This document shows, piece after piece, positions 17,812 to 25,269 of a stretch of DNA of 64,000 nt. How positions within the stretch are numbered: the first letter of the stretch is position 1; the number at the start of each line of letters is the position of its first letter. Origin of the DNA: Planctomycetota bacterium (GTDB lineage: Bacteria > Planctomycetota > PLA2 > JAEUHO01); NCBI GenBank assembly GCA_028281445.1, contig JANQJW010000062.1:1-64000 (forward strand). Direction: 5' to 3'. Under the pieces are notes generated by a model. It saw nothing but the letters and a program-made list of their open reading frames with translations, did no database searches and was not told the DNA's origin. Made by a program: the position numbers and the translations under genes.

Positions 17812-18390
17812 CTAACGCCGGCGCGGGGCGCGGCGCGCGGCCTGACCCCGACCGGCCCGGTCCCGAGCAGCCTTGAGCGCCGCCGCCAGCCGCGGCGGCA
17901 CGCCACCCTCGGCTCCCGGCAGCCCACGGCGCTGCTGGTGGCAGACGGCCAACGCCAGGGCGTCGGCGGCGTCGAAGCCCGCAGGCGCCTCGGCGAGGGC
18001 GAGCACGCGCTGGACCATGGCCCGCACCTGCTCCTTCGAGGCACGGCCGGCGCCGGTCACGGATCTCTTCACCACGTTGTTCGGGTAGTGCGCCACGGGG
18101 AGCCCGGCCTCGGCCAGTACGAGCACGAGAGCCCCGCGCGCCTCGCCGATCCGCTGGGCTGCGCGGGCATCGCGCCCGTAGAACGCCTCCTCCACCGCGG
18201 CCTCCGCCGGCGCCCAGGTCTCGAGCACGTCGCGCAGACCTGTGGCGAGGGTTTCGAGCCTCCGCTCGATCGATGCCTTGGGCTCGGCCCGCAGCGTGCC
18301 GTGGGCTACGGCGCGGAGCCGCGCGCCTTCGACCTCGACCACGCCCCAGCCGACGAGTCGCGAGCCGGGATCGATGCCGAGGATGCGCAT
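17812..18390 (-). CDS. ruvC: Crossover junction endodeoxyribonuclease RuvC
   Basis: RuvC resolves Holliday junctions by symmetric cleavage after RuvAB branch migration. The 192-residue product starts MRILGIDPGSRLVGWGVVE, with the first catalytic aspartate at residue 7. The catalytic glutamate lies in AAVEEAFYGRDARAAQRIGE, and the C-terminal acidic pair in FDAADALALAVCH. The ANNVVK-like segment appears as YPNNVVKRSVTGAGRASKEQ. The C-terminal 40 residues are Arg/Ala-rich and outside the nuclease fold. It starts 30 bases after ispD ends, and that gap holds a TAGGAT box and a 14-base palindrome. ruvA and ruvB are not in the window. Confidence 0.95.
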   Translation of the reverse strand: MRILGIDPGSRLVGWGVVEVEGARLRAVAHGTLRAEPKASIERRLETLATGLRDVLETWAPAEAAVEEAFYGRDARAAQRIGEARGALVLVLAEAGLPVAHYPNNVVKRSVTGAGRASKEQVRAMVQRVLALAEAPAGFDAADALALAVCHQQRRGLPGAEGGVPPRLAAALKAARDRAGRGQAARRAPRRR

Positions 18391-18396
18391 GCCGCC

Positions 18397-18402
18397 ATCC
18401 TA
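18397..18402 (-). promoter_or_regulatory. Proposed -10 box of ruvC
   Basis: TAGGAT on the minus strand ends six bases before the ruvC ATG. A perfect 14-base palindrome abuts it on the upstream side, so the promoter may be regulated. Confidence 0.5.
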
Positions 18403-18415
18403 CGCACGCGTGCGT
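18402..18415. promoter_or_regulatory. Perfect palindrome ACGCACGCGTGCGT beside the ruvC promoter
   Basis: The 14-base sequence equals its own reverse complement and overlaps the outer base of the ruvC TAGGAT hexamer. Its position is that of an operator between -10 and -35. It could bind a dimeric regulator, or be chance in an alternating purine-pyrimidine run. Confidence 0.3.
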
Positions 18416-18420
18416 GCGTC

Positions 18421-19101
18421 TCATCGACTCCTTTGTTCGTGCATGGCACGCGCGAGCTCCAGGTCTTCGGGTTCCGTGATCTTGATGTTGATCAAGGTGC
18501 CCGGCACCGCCACCACGCGGATGCCCGCGTGCGCGAGCAATGAGACCTCGTCCGTGCCCTCGAAGCCCGCGGCCGCCGCCGCTTCGAACGCGCGTCGCAG
18601 CAGCGGAGCTCGTGCGGCCTGCGGCGTCTGGGCGCGCGCGAGGTCGCTCCGGTCCACGCCCGGGCCAAGCGTCGGCCAGCTGCTCGTGCCTGCTTCCAGC
18701 CGATGCAGCGTGTCGCGCACGGGCAGCACGGCCGCCGCGGCGCCGTCGCTGTCTACGGCGTCACGCACGCGTTCGATCACCGCGCGTGACACCAGCGGCC
18801 GGGCGCCATCGTGTACGTAGATGGTCTCGACGCCCGCCGGCAGCGCATCCATGCCGAGCGCGACGCTGGCCTGGCGCGTCCTGCCGCCGGTCACGATCGT
18901 GGCGTCGGGCACGAGGGCCTGGAAGGCATCGACGTCCGCGGGCCGGGCGGTGATGACGACGGCCAGATCCGGGACCACGGTGCGGAACGGGGCCAGTGCC
19001 CGGACGAGCACGGGCTTGCCGGCGAGATCCAGCAGCACCTTGGACGTCTCGCCGCCGAAGCGCGTGGAGGAACCCGCAGCCGTGAGTACCAAACCGTCCA
19101 T
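18421..19101 (-). CDS. ispD: 2-C-methyl-D-erythritol 4-phosphate cytidylyltransferase
   Basis: IspD couples CTP to methylerythritol phosphate in the MEP isoprenoid pathway. The 226-residue protein has the CTP-binding N-terminus VLTAAGSSTRFGGETSKVLL, the motif VTGGRTRQASVALGMDAL, the substrate segment YVHDGARPLVSRAVIERV, and TDEVSLLAHAG with the late NIKITEPEDLELARA motif. All expected blocks are present at normal length. It is divergent from ispF with only 30 bases between the two start codons. In many bacteria ispD and ispF are tandem or fused, so this layout is less common. Confidence 0.93.
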   Translation of the reverse strand: MDGLVLTAAGSSTRFGGETSKVLLDLAGKPVLVRALAPFRTVVPDLAVVITARPADVDAFQALVPDATIVTGGRTRQASVALGMDALPAGVETIYVHDGARPLVSRAVIERVRDAVDSDGAAAAVLPVRDTLHRLEAGTSSWPTLGPGVDRSDLARAQTPQAARAPLLRRAFEAAAAAGFEGTDEVSLLAHAGIRVVAVPGTLINIKITEPEDLELARAMHEQRSR

Positions 19102-19107
19102 GCGCGC

Positions 19108-19124
19108 ATGCTACCGCGTAGGAT
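19108..19124. promoter_or_regulatory. Back-to-back -10 boxes of ispD and ispF
   Basis: The minus strand has TAGCAT at 19,108-19,113, six bases from the ispD ATG. The plus strand has TAGGAT at 19,119-19,124, seven bases from the ispF ATG. Only five bases separate the two hexamers, so the two polymerase footprints would overlap. Confidence 0.5.
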
Positions 19125-19131
19125 CGTGCCC

Positions 19132-19611
19132 ATGCGCGTCGGGATCGGCTACGACATCCATCCGTTCGAGCCCGGCCGGGTGCTCATGCTCGGCGGGATC
19201 AAGATCGAGGGCTCCTGGGGGTTGCGCGGGCATTCCGATGCCGATGTCCTGCTGCACGCGATCGGCGATGCCCTGCTGGGGGCGGCGGCTCTTGGCGACC
19301 TGGGCGATCACTTTCCCGATTCGGACCCCAAGTGGAAGGACGCCCCGTCCGCCGTCCTGCTGGCGGACATCCTTTCCAAGGTGAAGAACGAGGGCTTCGA
19401 GCCGGGCAACGTCGACGCGACGATCATCGCCGAGCGCCCGCGCATCGGGCCGCACCGCGCGGCCATCCGCGATCGCGTGGGTTCCCTGCTCGGCCTGCAT
19501 GCGGATGCCGTCAACATCAAGGCGACGACGCACGAGGGCCTCGGCGCCCTGGGCAAGGGGCAGGGCATCGCCGTGATGGCGATCGTCTCGCTCGTCGAGG
19601 CGTCGGCGTGA
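19132..19611 (+). CDS. ispF: 2-C-methyl-D-erythritol 2,4-cyclodiphosphate synthase
   Basis: IspF cyclises CDP-methylerythritol phosphate, releasing CMP, in the MEP pathway. The 159-residue product starts MRVGIGYDIHPFEPGRVLML, with the zinc ligands Asp8 and His10, and has the third ligand in RGHSDADVLLHAIGDALLGA. The FPDSDPKWK and VNIKATTHEGLGALGKGQGI blocks are also in place, so the enzyme looks functional. Its stop codon overlaps the start of the following lipoprotein gene (GTGA), suggesting coupled translation. A TAGGAT box lies seven bases upstream of the ATG. Confidence 0.96.
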   Translation: MRVGIGYDIHPFEPGRVLMLGGIKIEGSWGLRGHSDADVLLHAIGDALLGAAALGDLGDHFPDSDPKWKDAPSAVLLADILSKVKNEGFEPGNVDATIIAERPRIGPHRAAIRDRVGSLLGLHADAVNIKATTHEGLGALGKGQGIAVMAIVSLVEASA

Positions 19612-20111
19612 GACTGCTCGCTGTGCTGATCCTGTGCGCGCCGGTCGGCGCCTGCTGCCTCGAGCCGACGGTGCAGGAGACCGTCGACAACGTGACCAGC
19701 CTCAAGGGCGGCACGATGTCGGGGCTGCGCGCGCGCCGCGGGCTGGGGCCGTTCACGACCTACGACCGTCCGCCGGACGAGATGATCGAGATCGTCGAAG
19801 AGGCCGCGCGCAAGGCCGTCGGCCTCGGCGGGAAGCCGGTCACCGCGGTCTGGTCGCGGCCGCATCGCGGTGAGGTGTACGCCAAGGAGCGCACGGCAGA
19901 AGAGTCCACGGACGACGGCTACGTGGCTGAGTTCCGCTCCGCGATGATCGCGTTCGTGTACCCGGTGACGGGCAAGCCGGGCTCTTCCAAGGTCGAGATC
20001 CACATGGTGCACCGCGGCCCGTCCCACAAGGGTGCCGTCGAGTGGCGCCGCGACATGCCACGGTGGATCGACGAGGTAATGCGCGAGCGGATCGCCTCGA
20101 TACCGGAGTGA
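19608..20111 (+). CDS. Small lipoprotein of unknown function
   Basis: The 167-residue product starts VRLLAVLILCAPVGACCLEP, a short signal peptide with a lipobox VGAC and a second adjacent cysteine. The mature region has no domain I can name. It has charged and aromatic stretches such as FTTYDRPPDEMIEIVEEAAR and a beta-like C-terminal half, SKVEIHMVHRGPSHKGAVEW. I chose GTG 19608 because it overlaps the ispF stop and gives a clean signal peptide. It is probably co-transcribed with ispF. A paired repeat begins at the first base after its stop codon. Confidence 0.6.
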   Translation: MRLLAVLILCAPVGACCLEPTVQETVDNVTSLKGGTMSGLRARRGLGPFTTYDRPPDEMIEIVEEAARKAVGLGGKPVTAVWSRPHRGEVYAKERTAEESTDDGYVAEFRSAMIAFVYPVTGKPGSSKVEIHMVHRGPSHKGAVEWRRDMPRWIDEVMRERIASIPE

Positions 20112-20249
20112 CTCCACAGAGACACAGAGGCGCAGAGCGATTCATCAGGGCGTTGAATCGCCACCCTCGATCGCCCGCCGCTTGCGGGTCCTCAAGAGGG
20201 CGTCGTGCGTCCTGCCAGCGGCGCTCCGTGCCTCTGCGCCTCTGCGGAG
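20112..20249. repeat. Inverted-repeat element, CCGCAGAGACACAGAG family, copy 3
   Basis: The left arm (20,112-20,137) starts CTCCACAGAGACACAGAGGC immediately after the lipoprotein stop codon. The right arm (20,224-20,249) ends four bases from the stop of the cyclophilin gene. The interior shares ATCGCCCGCCGCTTGCG and AAGAGGGCGTCGTGC with the 10,812-10,958 copy. It separates two convergent genes and could serve as a two-way terminator. Confidence 0.8.
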
Positions 20250-20253
20250 ACAG

Positions 20254-20706
20254 TCACTCCGAGGCCGACACCTTCGTCATGCGGTCGCCTTCGCGGATCT
20301 CGTTGACGACGTCCATGCCCGCGGTGACGCGGCCGAAGACCGTGTGCACGCCGTCGAGATGCGGCGTGTCACGCAGCGTGATGAAGAACTGGCTGCCGCC
20401 CGTGTTCGGGCCCGCATGCGCCATCGAGAGGACACCGGCCTCGTCATGCTTCTTGGGGTTGCCGTCGACCTCACACTTGATCTTGTAGCCGGGGCCGCCC
20501 GTGCCGGGCATGCCCGTGGCGCCCTCGCGCGTGTTCGGGCAGCCGCCCTGGATTACGAAGTTCGCGACGTAGCGGTGGAAGCTGAGGCCGTCGTAGAAGC
20601 CGTCGGTGATCAGCTTGACGAAGTTCTGGACCGTGCCGGGGGCGTCATCGTCGAAGAGCTCGAGCTCGATGGTGCCCTTGGTGGTCTCGATCGTGGCGGT
20701 GCTCAT
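20254..20706 (-). CDS. Cyclophilin-type peptidyl-prolyl cis-trans isomerase
   Basis: The 150-residue single-domain protein catalyses proline cis-trans isomerisation. The family motifs are [46 protein letters not shown] and [19 protein letters not shown]. The catalytic arginine is in FHRY. There is no signal peptide, so it should act in the cytoplasm. It has a Shine-Dalgarno sequence (AAGGAG) about seven bases upstream of the ATG and a TAGGCT hexamer about 24 bases upstream, so it is not of the leaderless type. The short form resembles PpiB. Confidence 0.92.
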   Translation of the reverse strand: MSTATIETTKGTIELELFDDDAPGTVQNFVKLITDGFYDGLSFHRYVANFVIQGGCPNTREGATGMPGTGGPGYKIKCEVDGNPKKHDEAGVLSMAHAGPNTGGSQFFITLRDTPHLDGVHTVFGRVTAGMDVVNEIREGDRMTKVSASE

Positions 20707-20756
20707 GGGGAGGCTCCTTCGGTTGCGCGGGAGCCTACCCCGGGCTGGGAGGAGCG

Positions 20757-21407
20757 CTACTTGGCGATGAAGCGTCCGGTGACGAGCGCGTAGAACTCGA
20801 CGGCCTTCACGGACGCCTCCCGGATCGTCTCGATCTGTTCCCGCGAGTGGAGAACCAGCGTGTCGCCCGTGAGCGCCGGGTGGGTGCCCTGCCAGGCCGT
20901 GAGGCCCTGGGGCGGCGCCTGGGTGTCCTTCACCTGCGTGCGCATCAACGCCCAGCGCGACTCGACCTGGTACGTCATCTCACTCGACGTCGGGATGACC
21001 TCGAACGAGCAGCCCGTCTTCATCGCAGCTTGTCGCCTCTGCGTGTTGTTGTCGTCCGAGAAGTTCACCATCAGGATCGGATGGTCGACGACGTTGTTCA
21101 GCCTGCCCTTGACGCCCTCCACCGTCGTCAGGCGCTGGTCCATGAGAATCGTCGTCTTGCCGCGCTTCTTCAGCGCGTCGAGGATCTGCGGCCAGCCCAT
21201 GGGCACGGTCGTGCCTTCTGCCTGCTCGAACACGGACTGGGTCTCGGAGACTTCGGGTGTCGCGGGATCCACGCGCACGATACGCACGTCGAAGACCCAC
21301 ACCCCGGCGCGCGGCTTGTCGTCGGCGCGCGCCACGTCGCCCGGTACGGCGGCGAGCGCGCCTCCGAACAGAGCCAGCAGGAGGAAAGAGAACGTCCGCG
21401 TCTTCAT
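20757..21407 (-). CDS. Secreted protein with possible secretin-like core, function unknown
   Basis: The 216-residue product has a signal peptide, [20 protein letters not shown], cleaved near residue 25-30. The mature part includes [20 protein letters not shown] followed by [11 protein letters not shown], a pattern like the strand-turn-strand of the secretin family, where a G-x-x-x-x-V-x-P strand ends the block. This similarity is weak and only suggestive. The gene lies next to the HEAT-repeat genes and on the opposite strand. The start at ATG 21407 places the signal peptide at the N-terminus; the open extension upstream is not plausible. Confidence 0.55.
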   Translation of the reverse strand: MKTRTFSFLLLALFGGALAAVPGDVARADDKPRAGVWVFDVRIVRVDPATPEVSETQSVFEQAEGTTVPMGWPQILDALKKRGKTTILMDQRLTTVEGVKGRLNNVVDHPILMVNFSDDNNTQRRQAAMKTGCSFEVIPTSSEMTYQVESRWALMRTQVKDTQAPPQGLTAWQGTHPALTGDTLVLHSREQIETIREASVKAVEFYALVTGRFIAK

Positions 21408-21564
21408 GGTTGCAGCCCTCAATTTCGCAGTTTCCGGGGCTGCCGGCGCCCCCGCCCAAAGTCTCGATTTCGCAGTGTAACCTCGGGCGCTGTACGGCGT
21501 TTCAAGACACGTGCGGGGCGCGTTTCCCCGCGCTTCCCCGGTCGCCCGCATGGTGGAGACTCCG

Positions 21565-22722
21565 ATGAATCGCTGGATGCCTACCCTGGTCTGTCTCGCC
21601 CTGGCGGTGCTGGCCCTCCCGGCCGCCTTTGCGGGCGACGACACACGCACGCAGCTCGAGCAGCGCTTCGCCAAGATCGACCGCGAGGACGCGATGGCCG
21701 CCTACAAGCTCGCGCTCGAGCTCGAGGCCGGCGGCGCGCCCGACCTCGCCGCGAAGGCCTACGAGATCGTGATCGGCATCGACCGCGATCACCGCGCGGC
21801 CCGCCGGGCGCTTGGCTACGAGTTCATGGCCGAGCGTTGGCTCAAGGGAGACGATCTCCAGCGCGCCAAGGGCTTCGTACGTCACGACGGCAAGTGGATG
21901 ACCGCGCTCGAGTTCGCGGAAGCCACCCGGCCCCAGCGGGAGGCGGCCGAGCAGAAGGCCGGTGAGAAGCGCGTCATGCGCTACCTCGCAAAGATCGCCA
22001 GCCGCATTCCCCACAGGGTCAAGGAAGGCAAGCGCCTGATGGCCTTGGAGGACGATCGCTTCAAGCTCCAGCCGCTCGCCAAGGTTCTGCGCTGCGAGCC
22101 GACGGAGCTGCGCGTCTACGCCGCGCAGGAACTCGCCCGCATGGGCGACCCGCTCGCCGCGCCCGCGCTGCTCAAGCGCGCGATCTACGACAAGAAGAAG
22201 GAAGTGCGCGAGGCGGTGGTCGTCGCGCTCAAGGAGATCGGCTCGCCCGACTCGGTACACCCGCTCGGGCGCGCGCTCGACAGCCGGTACCGCGACGTAC
22301 GCGTCCGTGCCGCCGAGGCGCTGGGCATGCTCGGCGACGAGCTTGCCTATCCCTACATCATCAAGAAGTGGTCCGGCCGTTCGGGTGACTTCCCGCGCGT
22401 CTACCTCTCGACGGTGCGCCAGATCTCCTACATCCAGGACTTCGACGTGGAGGTCGCGCAGACTTCGTTCATCGCCGACCCGATTGTCGGTGTGATCCAG
22501 GAAGGCGTCGTCCAGGCGATCAAGATCCACGCGACGGAGCAGACCTTCCACATCTACGAGCAGCCCGCGTTCCAGGGTGCGCTCAAGAGCCTGCACGGAC
22601 AGGACCTCGGCAACCGGGTCGGCGCGTGGGCCGAGTTCTGGCGCGAGAACAAGAGCCGTCTGCTCGACGAGCGCCACGCGCGCTACCGCAAGCTGGAAGC
22701 CGAGCGCAAGGCCGGGAACTGA
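21565..22722 (+). CDS. Secreted HEAT-repeat protein with conserved IQDFDVEV tail motif (paralogue 1)
   Basis: The 385-residue product has a signal peptide, MPTLVCLALAVLALPAAFAG. A helical region (about 25-120) follows, with one TPR-like unit ending GYEFMAERWLKGDD. HEAT repeats lie between about 165 and 270 (for example LRVYAAQELARMGDPLAAPA and VRVRAAEALGMLGDELAYPY). The tail, residues 285-314, contains SYIQDFDVEV and IADPIVG followed by QEGVV. The same tail is found in two neighbouring paralogues and, in modified form, in the secretin-like protein at 34,829-36,388. GGAG lies seven bases upstream of ATG 21565, supporting that start. Function unknown; HEAT repeats suggest protein binding outside the cytoplasm. 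Confidence 0.75.
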   Translation: MNRWMPTLVCLALAVLALPAAFAGDDTRTQLEQRFAKIDREDAMAAYKLALELEAGGAPDLAAKAYEIVIGIDRDHRAARRALGYEFMAERWLKGDDLQRAKGFVRHDGKWMTALEFAEATRPQREAAEQKAGEKRVMRYLAKIASRIPHRVKEGKRLMALEDDRFKLQPLAKVLRCEPTELRVYAAQELARMGDPLAAPALLKRAIYDKKKEVREAVVVALKEIGSPDSVHPLGRALDSRYRDVRVRAAEALGMLGDELAYPYIIKKWSGRSGDFPRVYLSTVRQISYIQDFDVEVAQTSFIADPIVGVIQEGVVQAIKIHATEQTFHIYEQPAFQGALKSLHGQDLGNRVGAWAEFWRENKSRLLDERHARYRKLEAERKAGN

Positions 22723-22750
22723 TCCGGCGGACGCCGACCGTCGCCGCGAT

Positions 22751-22866
22751 GTAGGGGCGACCCGAACGGAGCGAGTGGTCGGCCCCTCGCACTTGGTGTT
22801 GTGACCGCTGCATGCCGGTTGCGGGCCGACCACTCGGCCCGTTCGGGCCTCGGGTCGCCCTTACAT
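22751..22866. repeat. Long hairpin element, GTAGGGGCGACC family, copy 1
   Basis: The left arm (22,751-22,786) begins GTAGGGGCGACCCGAACGG and continues through GAGTGGTCGGCCC. The right arm (22,823-22,866) carries GGGCCGACCACTC and then CCGTTCGGGCCTCGGGTCGC, so most of both arms can pair around a loop of about 36 bases. It lies between HEAT paralogues 1 and 2 and could attenuate read-through. Confidence 0.75.
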
Positions 22867-22877
22867 GGAGCTCTCCC

Positions 22878-23630
22878 ATGAAGTACATCACTCTGCCTCT
22901 GATCCTGCTTCTCGGCGCACATGCTCTGGCTAACGAGCGGCGCGTCCTGACGAATGGCGAGAGGGTCGTGCTCGCGTGTCTCGGCATGATCGGCTCCGAG
23001 AAGCCCGACCGAATCGCCAAGGCCGAGCGCCTGTTGGCTGCCCAGGACGAGATGGACCTCTTCCGGCCGCTGGCCACGGCACTGCGCTGCAACCCGTCCT
23101 CGCTGCGCGTCTATGCGGCGGGCCGGCTTGCCAAGCTCGACGACGAGCGGGCTGCGCAACCGCTGCTGCACCGCATCGTGCGGGAGCCCAAGGCCGAGGT
23201 GCGACTCGCGTTCGCCGACGCGCTCCGACGTCGAGGTGCAAAGCAGAGTGTGGCGGTGCTCGGCCGCGCGCTCTGGAGCAAGGACGAGCGCATCGCGCAG
23301 CGCGCGGCCGAAGCGCTGGGCGTCCTCGGTGATCGTGCGGCGATGGCGTACCTCGTCGCGCGCTGGTCCGCGCGCGCCGGCGACTTCCCGAAGTCGTACT
23401 TCACGCAGATGCAGCAGAACAACTACTTGCAGGACTTCGACGTCGAGGTGGCTTGAACGGGCTGGATCGCCGACCCCATCGTCGGCACCGCCCGGTCGGG
23501 CGCCGTTCAGGACATCAAGATCAACGCCACCGAGCAGACGCTCACGCGCGTCATCCACGCCTCGTTGGTCAAGCTCGCAGGGCGTGACCACGGGCGCAGC
23601 CCGGCGGCGTGGAAGGGGTTGCGCAAATGA
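22878..23630 (+). pseudogene. HEAT-repeat paralogue 2, interrupted by an in-frame TGA
   Basis: ATG 22878 gives a signal peptide (YITLPLILLLGAHALA) and HEAT repeats close to those of paralogue 3, including RVVLACLGMIGSEKPDRIAK and RVYAAGRLAKLDDERAAQPL. Codon 193, at 23,454-23,456, is TGA, exactly within the tail motif: YLQDFDVEVA, stop, then TGWIADPIVGTA. The same frame continues past the stop with family sequence (INATEQTL, LVKLAGRD) to TGA 23,628-23,630, which overlaps the next gene's ATG by ATGA. The full ancestral frame would give 250 residues. Paralogues have Gln or Ala at this codon. A nonsense mutation, a sequencing error or read-through are all possible; selenocysteine is unlikely. Confidence 0.75.
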
Positions 23631-24418
23631 AGGTCATCGCCTCGGTACTCGTGTTCGCCACGGCTGCAGCGTCGTTCGCAGCAGAGAAGAAGGCCGTCCT
23701 GCGTCAGGGCGAGAGGGTCGTGCTTGCGTGCCTGGGCATGATTGGCTCGGAGAAGCCGGCGAGAATCGAAAAGGCCGAGCGCATCCTTGCCGCGCAGGAG
23801 AAGCAGGACTTCCTGCGTCCCCTGGCGACGGCGCTCACGTGCAACCCGCCGTCGCTGCGCATCTATGCCGCCGGCCGGCTCGCGACGCTGGGGGACGAAC
23901 GGGCCGCGCGCCCGCTGTTGCACAAGCTGGTACGGGAACCGAAGGCCGAGGTCCGCGCTGCCTTTGCAGGGGCGCTTCGGCGCATGGGTGCTCGCGACGC
24001 CGTGCGCATATTGGGACGCGCACTGTGGAGCCGGAACCCGACGACAGTGCGCAACGCGGCCGAAGCGCTGGGCGAACTCGGCGACGAGGCCGCGATTCCC
24101 TACGTCATCCGCAAGTGGTCCGGGCGTTCCGGCGACTTCCCGCGCGTCTACTTCACGCAGGTGAACCAGCGTAGCTACATCCAGGACTTCGACGTCGAGG
24201 TCGCCGCGACATCGTTCATCGCCGATCCGATCATCGGCATCTCCCAAGAGGGGCTCGTCCAGCCGGTCAAGATCATCGGCACCGAGCAGACCTTCACGGA
24301 CGTCTATCACGCGACGCTGGTCAAGCTCACGGGACGCGATCTCGGCAAGAAGGTCGGTGCCTGGCGGAAGGCCTACCCTCAGTCCTTGAGCGCGAAGTCC
24401 CGGGTTGCCGTCCGGTAG
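23627..24418 (+). CDS. Secreted HEAT-repeat protein with conserved tail motif (paralogue 3)
   Basis: The 263-residue product has a signal peptide (KVIASVLVFATAAASFAAEK) and lacks the TPR-like region of paralogue 1. HEAT units follow, such as LRIYAAGRLATLGDERAARP and VRNAAEALGELGDEAAIPYV. The tail motif starts at Asn180: RSYIQDFDVEV, then SFIADPIIG and QEGLVQP, followed by GTEQTF and LVKLTGRDLGKKVGAW. Its ATG overlaps the end of the full-length frame of paralogue 2 (ATGA), implying translational coupling. The last 40 bases overlap the 3' end of the convergent ABC permease gene, so the C-terminal residues SLSAKSRVAVR may be a recent extension. Confidence 0.75.
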   Translation: MKVIASVLVFATAAASFAAEKKAVLRQGERVVLACLGMIGSEKPARIEKAERILAAQEKQDFLRPLATALTCNPPSLRIYAAGRLATLGDERAARPLLHKLVREPKAEVRAAFAGALRRMGARDAVRILGRALWSRNPTTVRNAAEALGELGDEAAIPYVIRKWSGRSGDFPRVYFTQVNQRSYIQDFDVEVAATSFIADPIIGISQEGLVQPVKIIGTEQTFTDVYHATLVKLTGRDLGKKVGAWRKAYPQSLSAKSRVAVR

Positions 24419-25269
24419 CAGCCGAAGGCCAATAGCGCCGCGGTGATGACGAACAGCGTGATGGCCGCCGTCGCCGGCTCCTCGAACGGGATGCGGATAT
24501 TGAGTCCCGACCCGCCCTGCGCCGTCAGCTCGACCTGTCTGGCTACGCGCCGCGAGTGTTCGACGAACGCGTCGTCCGTGAGACCGTGGTGCAGGCTGCG
24601 CAGGTGATACCGGATCGAGAGCTTCTGGATCGTGCCGGGCAGGTTGCCGATCAAGACCTCGATCACGAACGTGTAGACCAGGCCCGCGATCAGCCCCCGA
24701 CGGAAGATCGCAGAGAGAACGTAGTACACCGCGCCCAGCACGAGGACGCCCATGAAGGCGGTGATCGCCGTGCCGGACCAGACGGAGCGGTCGATGCCGA
24801 GCGCCGAGAAGTGCAGCAGCGACCAGAAGGCGATGATCGCGAGCAGTGCCGCGGGTATGGCGCCAGCGAAGAACCGGCTCAGGAAGACCGTGGTGCGTGA
24901 GACGGGCCGGACGAGGTGATAGACCAGCGTGCGCTGGCGCATCTCGCGCGAGAACATCGGACCGACCAGGAGCAGTGCGATGAGCGGCAGGATCAACAGC
25001 AGCATCTGCTCGTCCAGGAGCTCCCAGAGAGTGTGGTAGCCATCCGGGTCGCGGCCTCGTCTCGGCTTCGCGAGGGTGATGATCAGCGAGCCGAGGAGCC
25101 CGACACCGACGGCGAGGCCCACGCGCACGACGAGCTTCTTGAGCGTGAAGTTCTCCCGCAGGCCCCAGAGCATGACCGGCAGGAAGCCCGCGAGGGCGTG
25201 GCCGGTCCCGTGACGCTGCGCCGAGGCGGCGCCGTCCTGTGCTTCCAGGGGGGGCAGGCTGTCGCTCAT
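24379..25269 (-). CDS. ABC-2 type transporter permease
   Basis: The 296-residue protein has about six hydrophobic segments, for example VVRVGLAVGVGLLGSLIITL, LLLILPLIALLLVGPMFSRE and LFVITAALLAFGCY. The segment SREMRQRTLVYHLVRPVSRT is the diagnostic cytoplasmic turn of ABC-2 permeases of the NatB/YhgE-like group. Its start overlaps the end of the ATPase gene by ATGA. With that ATPase it should form an export or multi-copper/gliding-type ABC complex; the substrate is unknown. It is the last gene of the minus-strand run from moaD, and its 3' end overlaps the convergent HEAT gene by 40 bases. Confidence 0.82.
   Translation of the reverse strand: MSDSLPPLEAQDGAASAQRHGTGHALAGFLPVMLWGLRENFTLKKLVVRVGLAVGVGLLGSLIITLAKPRRGRDPDGYHTLWELLDEQMLLLILPLIALLLVGPMFSREMRQRTLVYHLVRPVSRTTVFLSRFFAGAIPAALLAIIAFWSLLHFSALGIDRSVWSGTAITAFMGVLVLGAVYYVLSAIFRRGLIAGLVYTFVIEVLIGNLPGTIQKLSIRYHLRSLHHGLTDDAFVEHSRRVARQVELTAQGGSGLNIRIPFEEPATAAITLFVITAALLAFGCYRTATRDFALKD

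Noticed and set aside
23454..23510. Selenocysteine insertion at the TGA of HEAT paralogue 2
   Set aside because: Paralogues have Gln or Ala rather than Cys. A six-base stem GCCGAC/GTCGGC follows, but it only reflects the conserved ADPIVG codons and lacks a recognisable bacterial SECIS loop.
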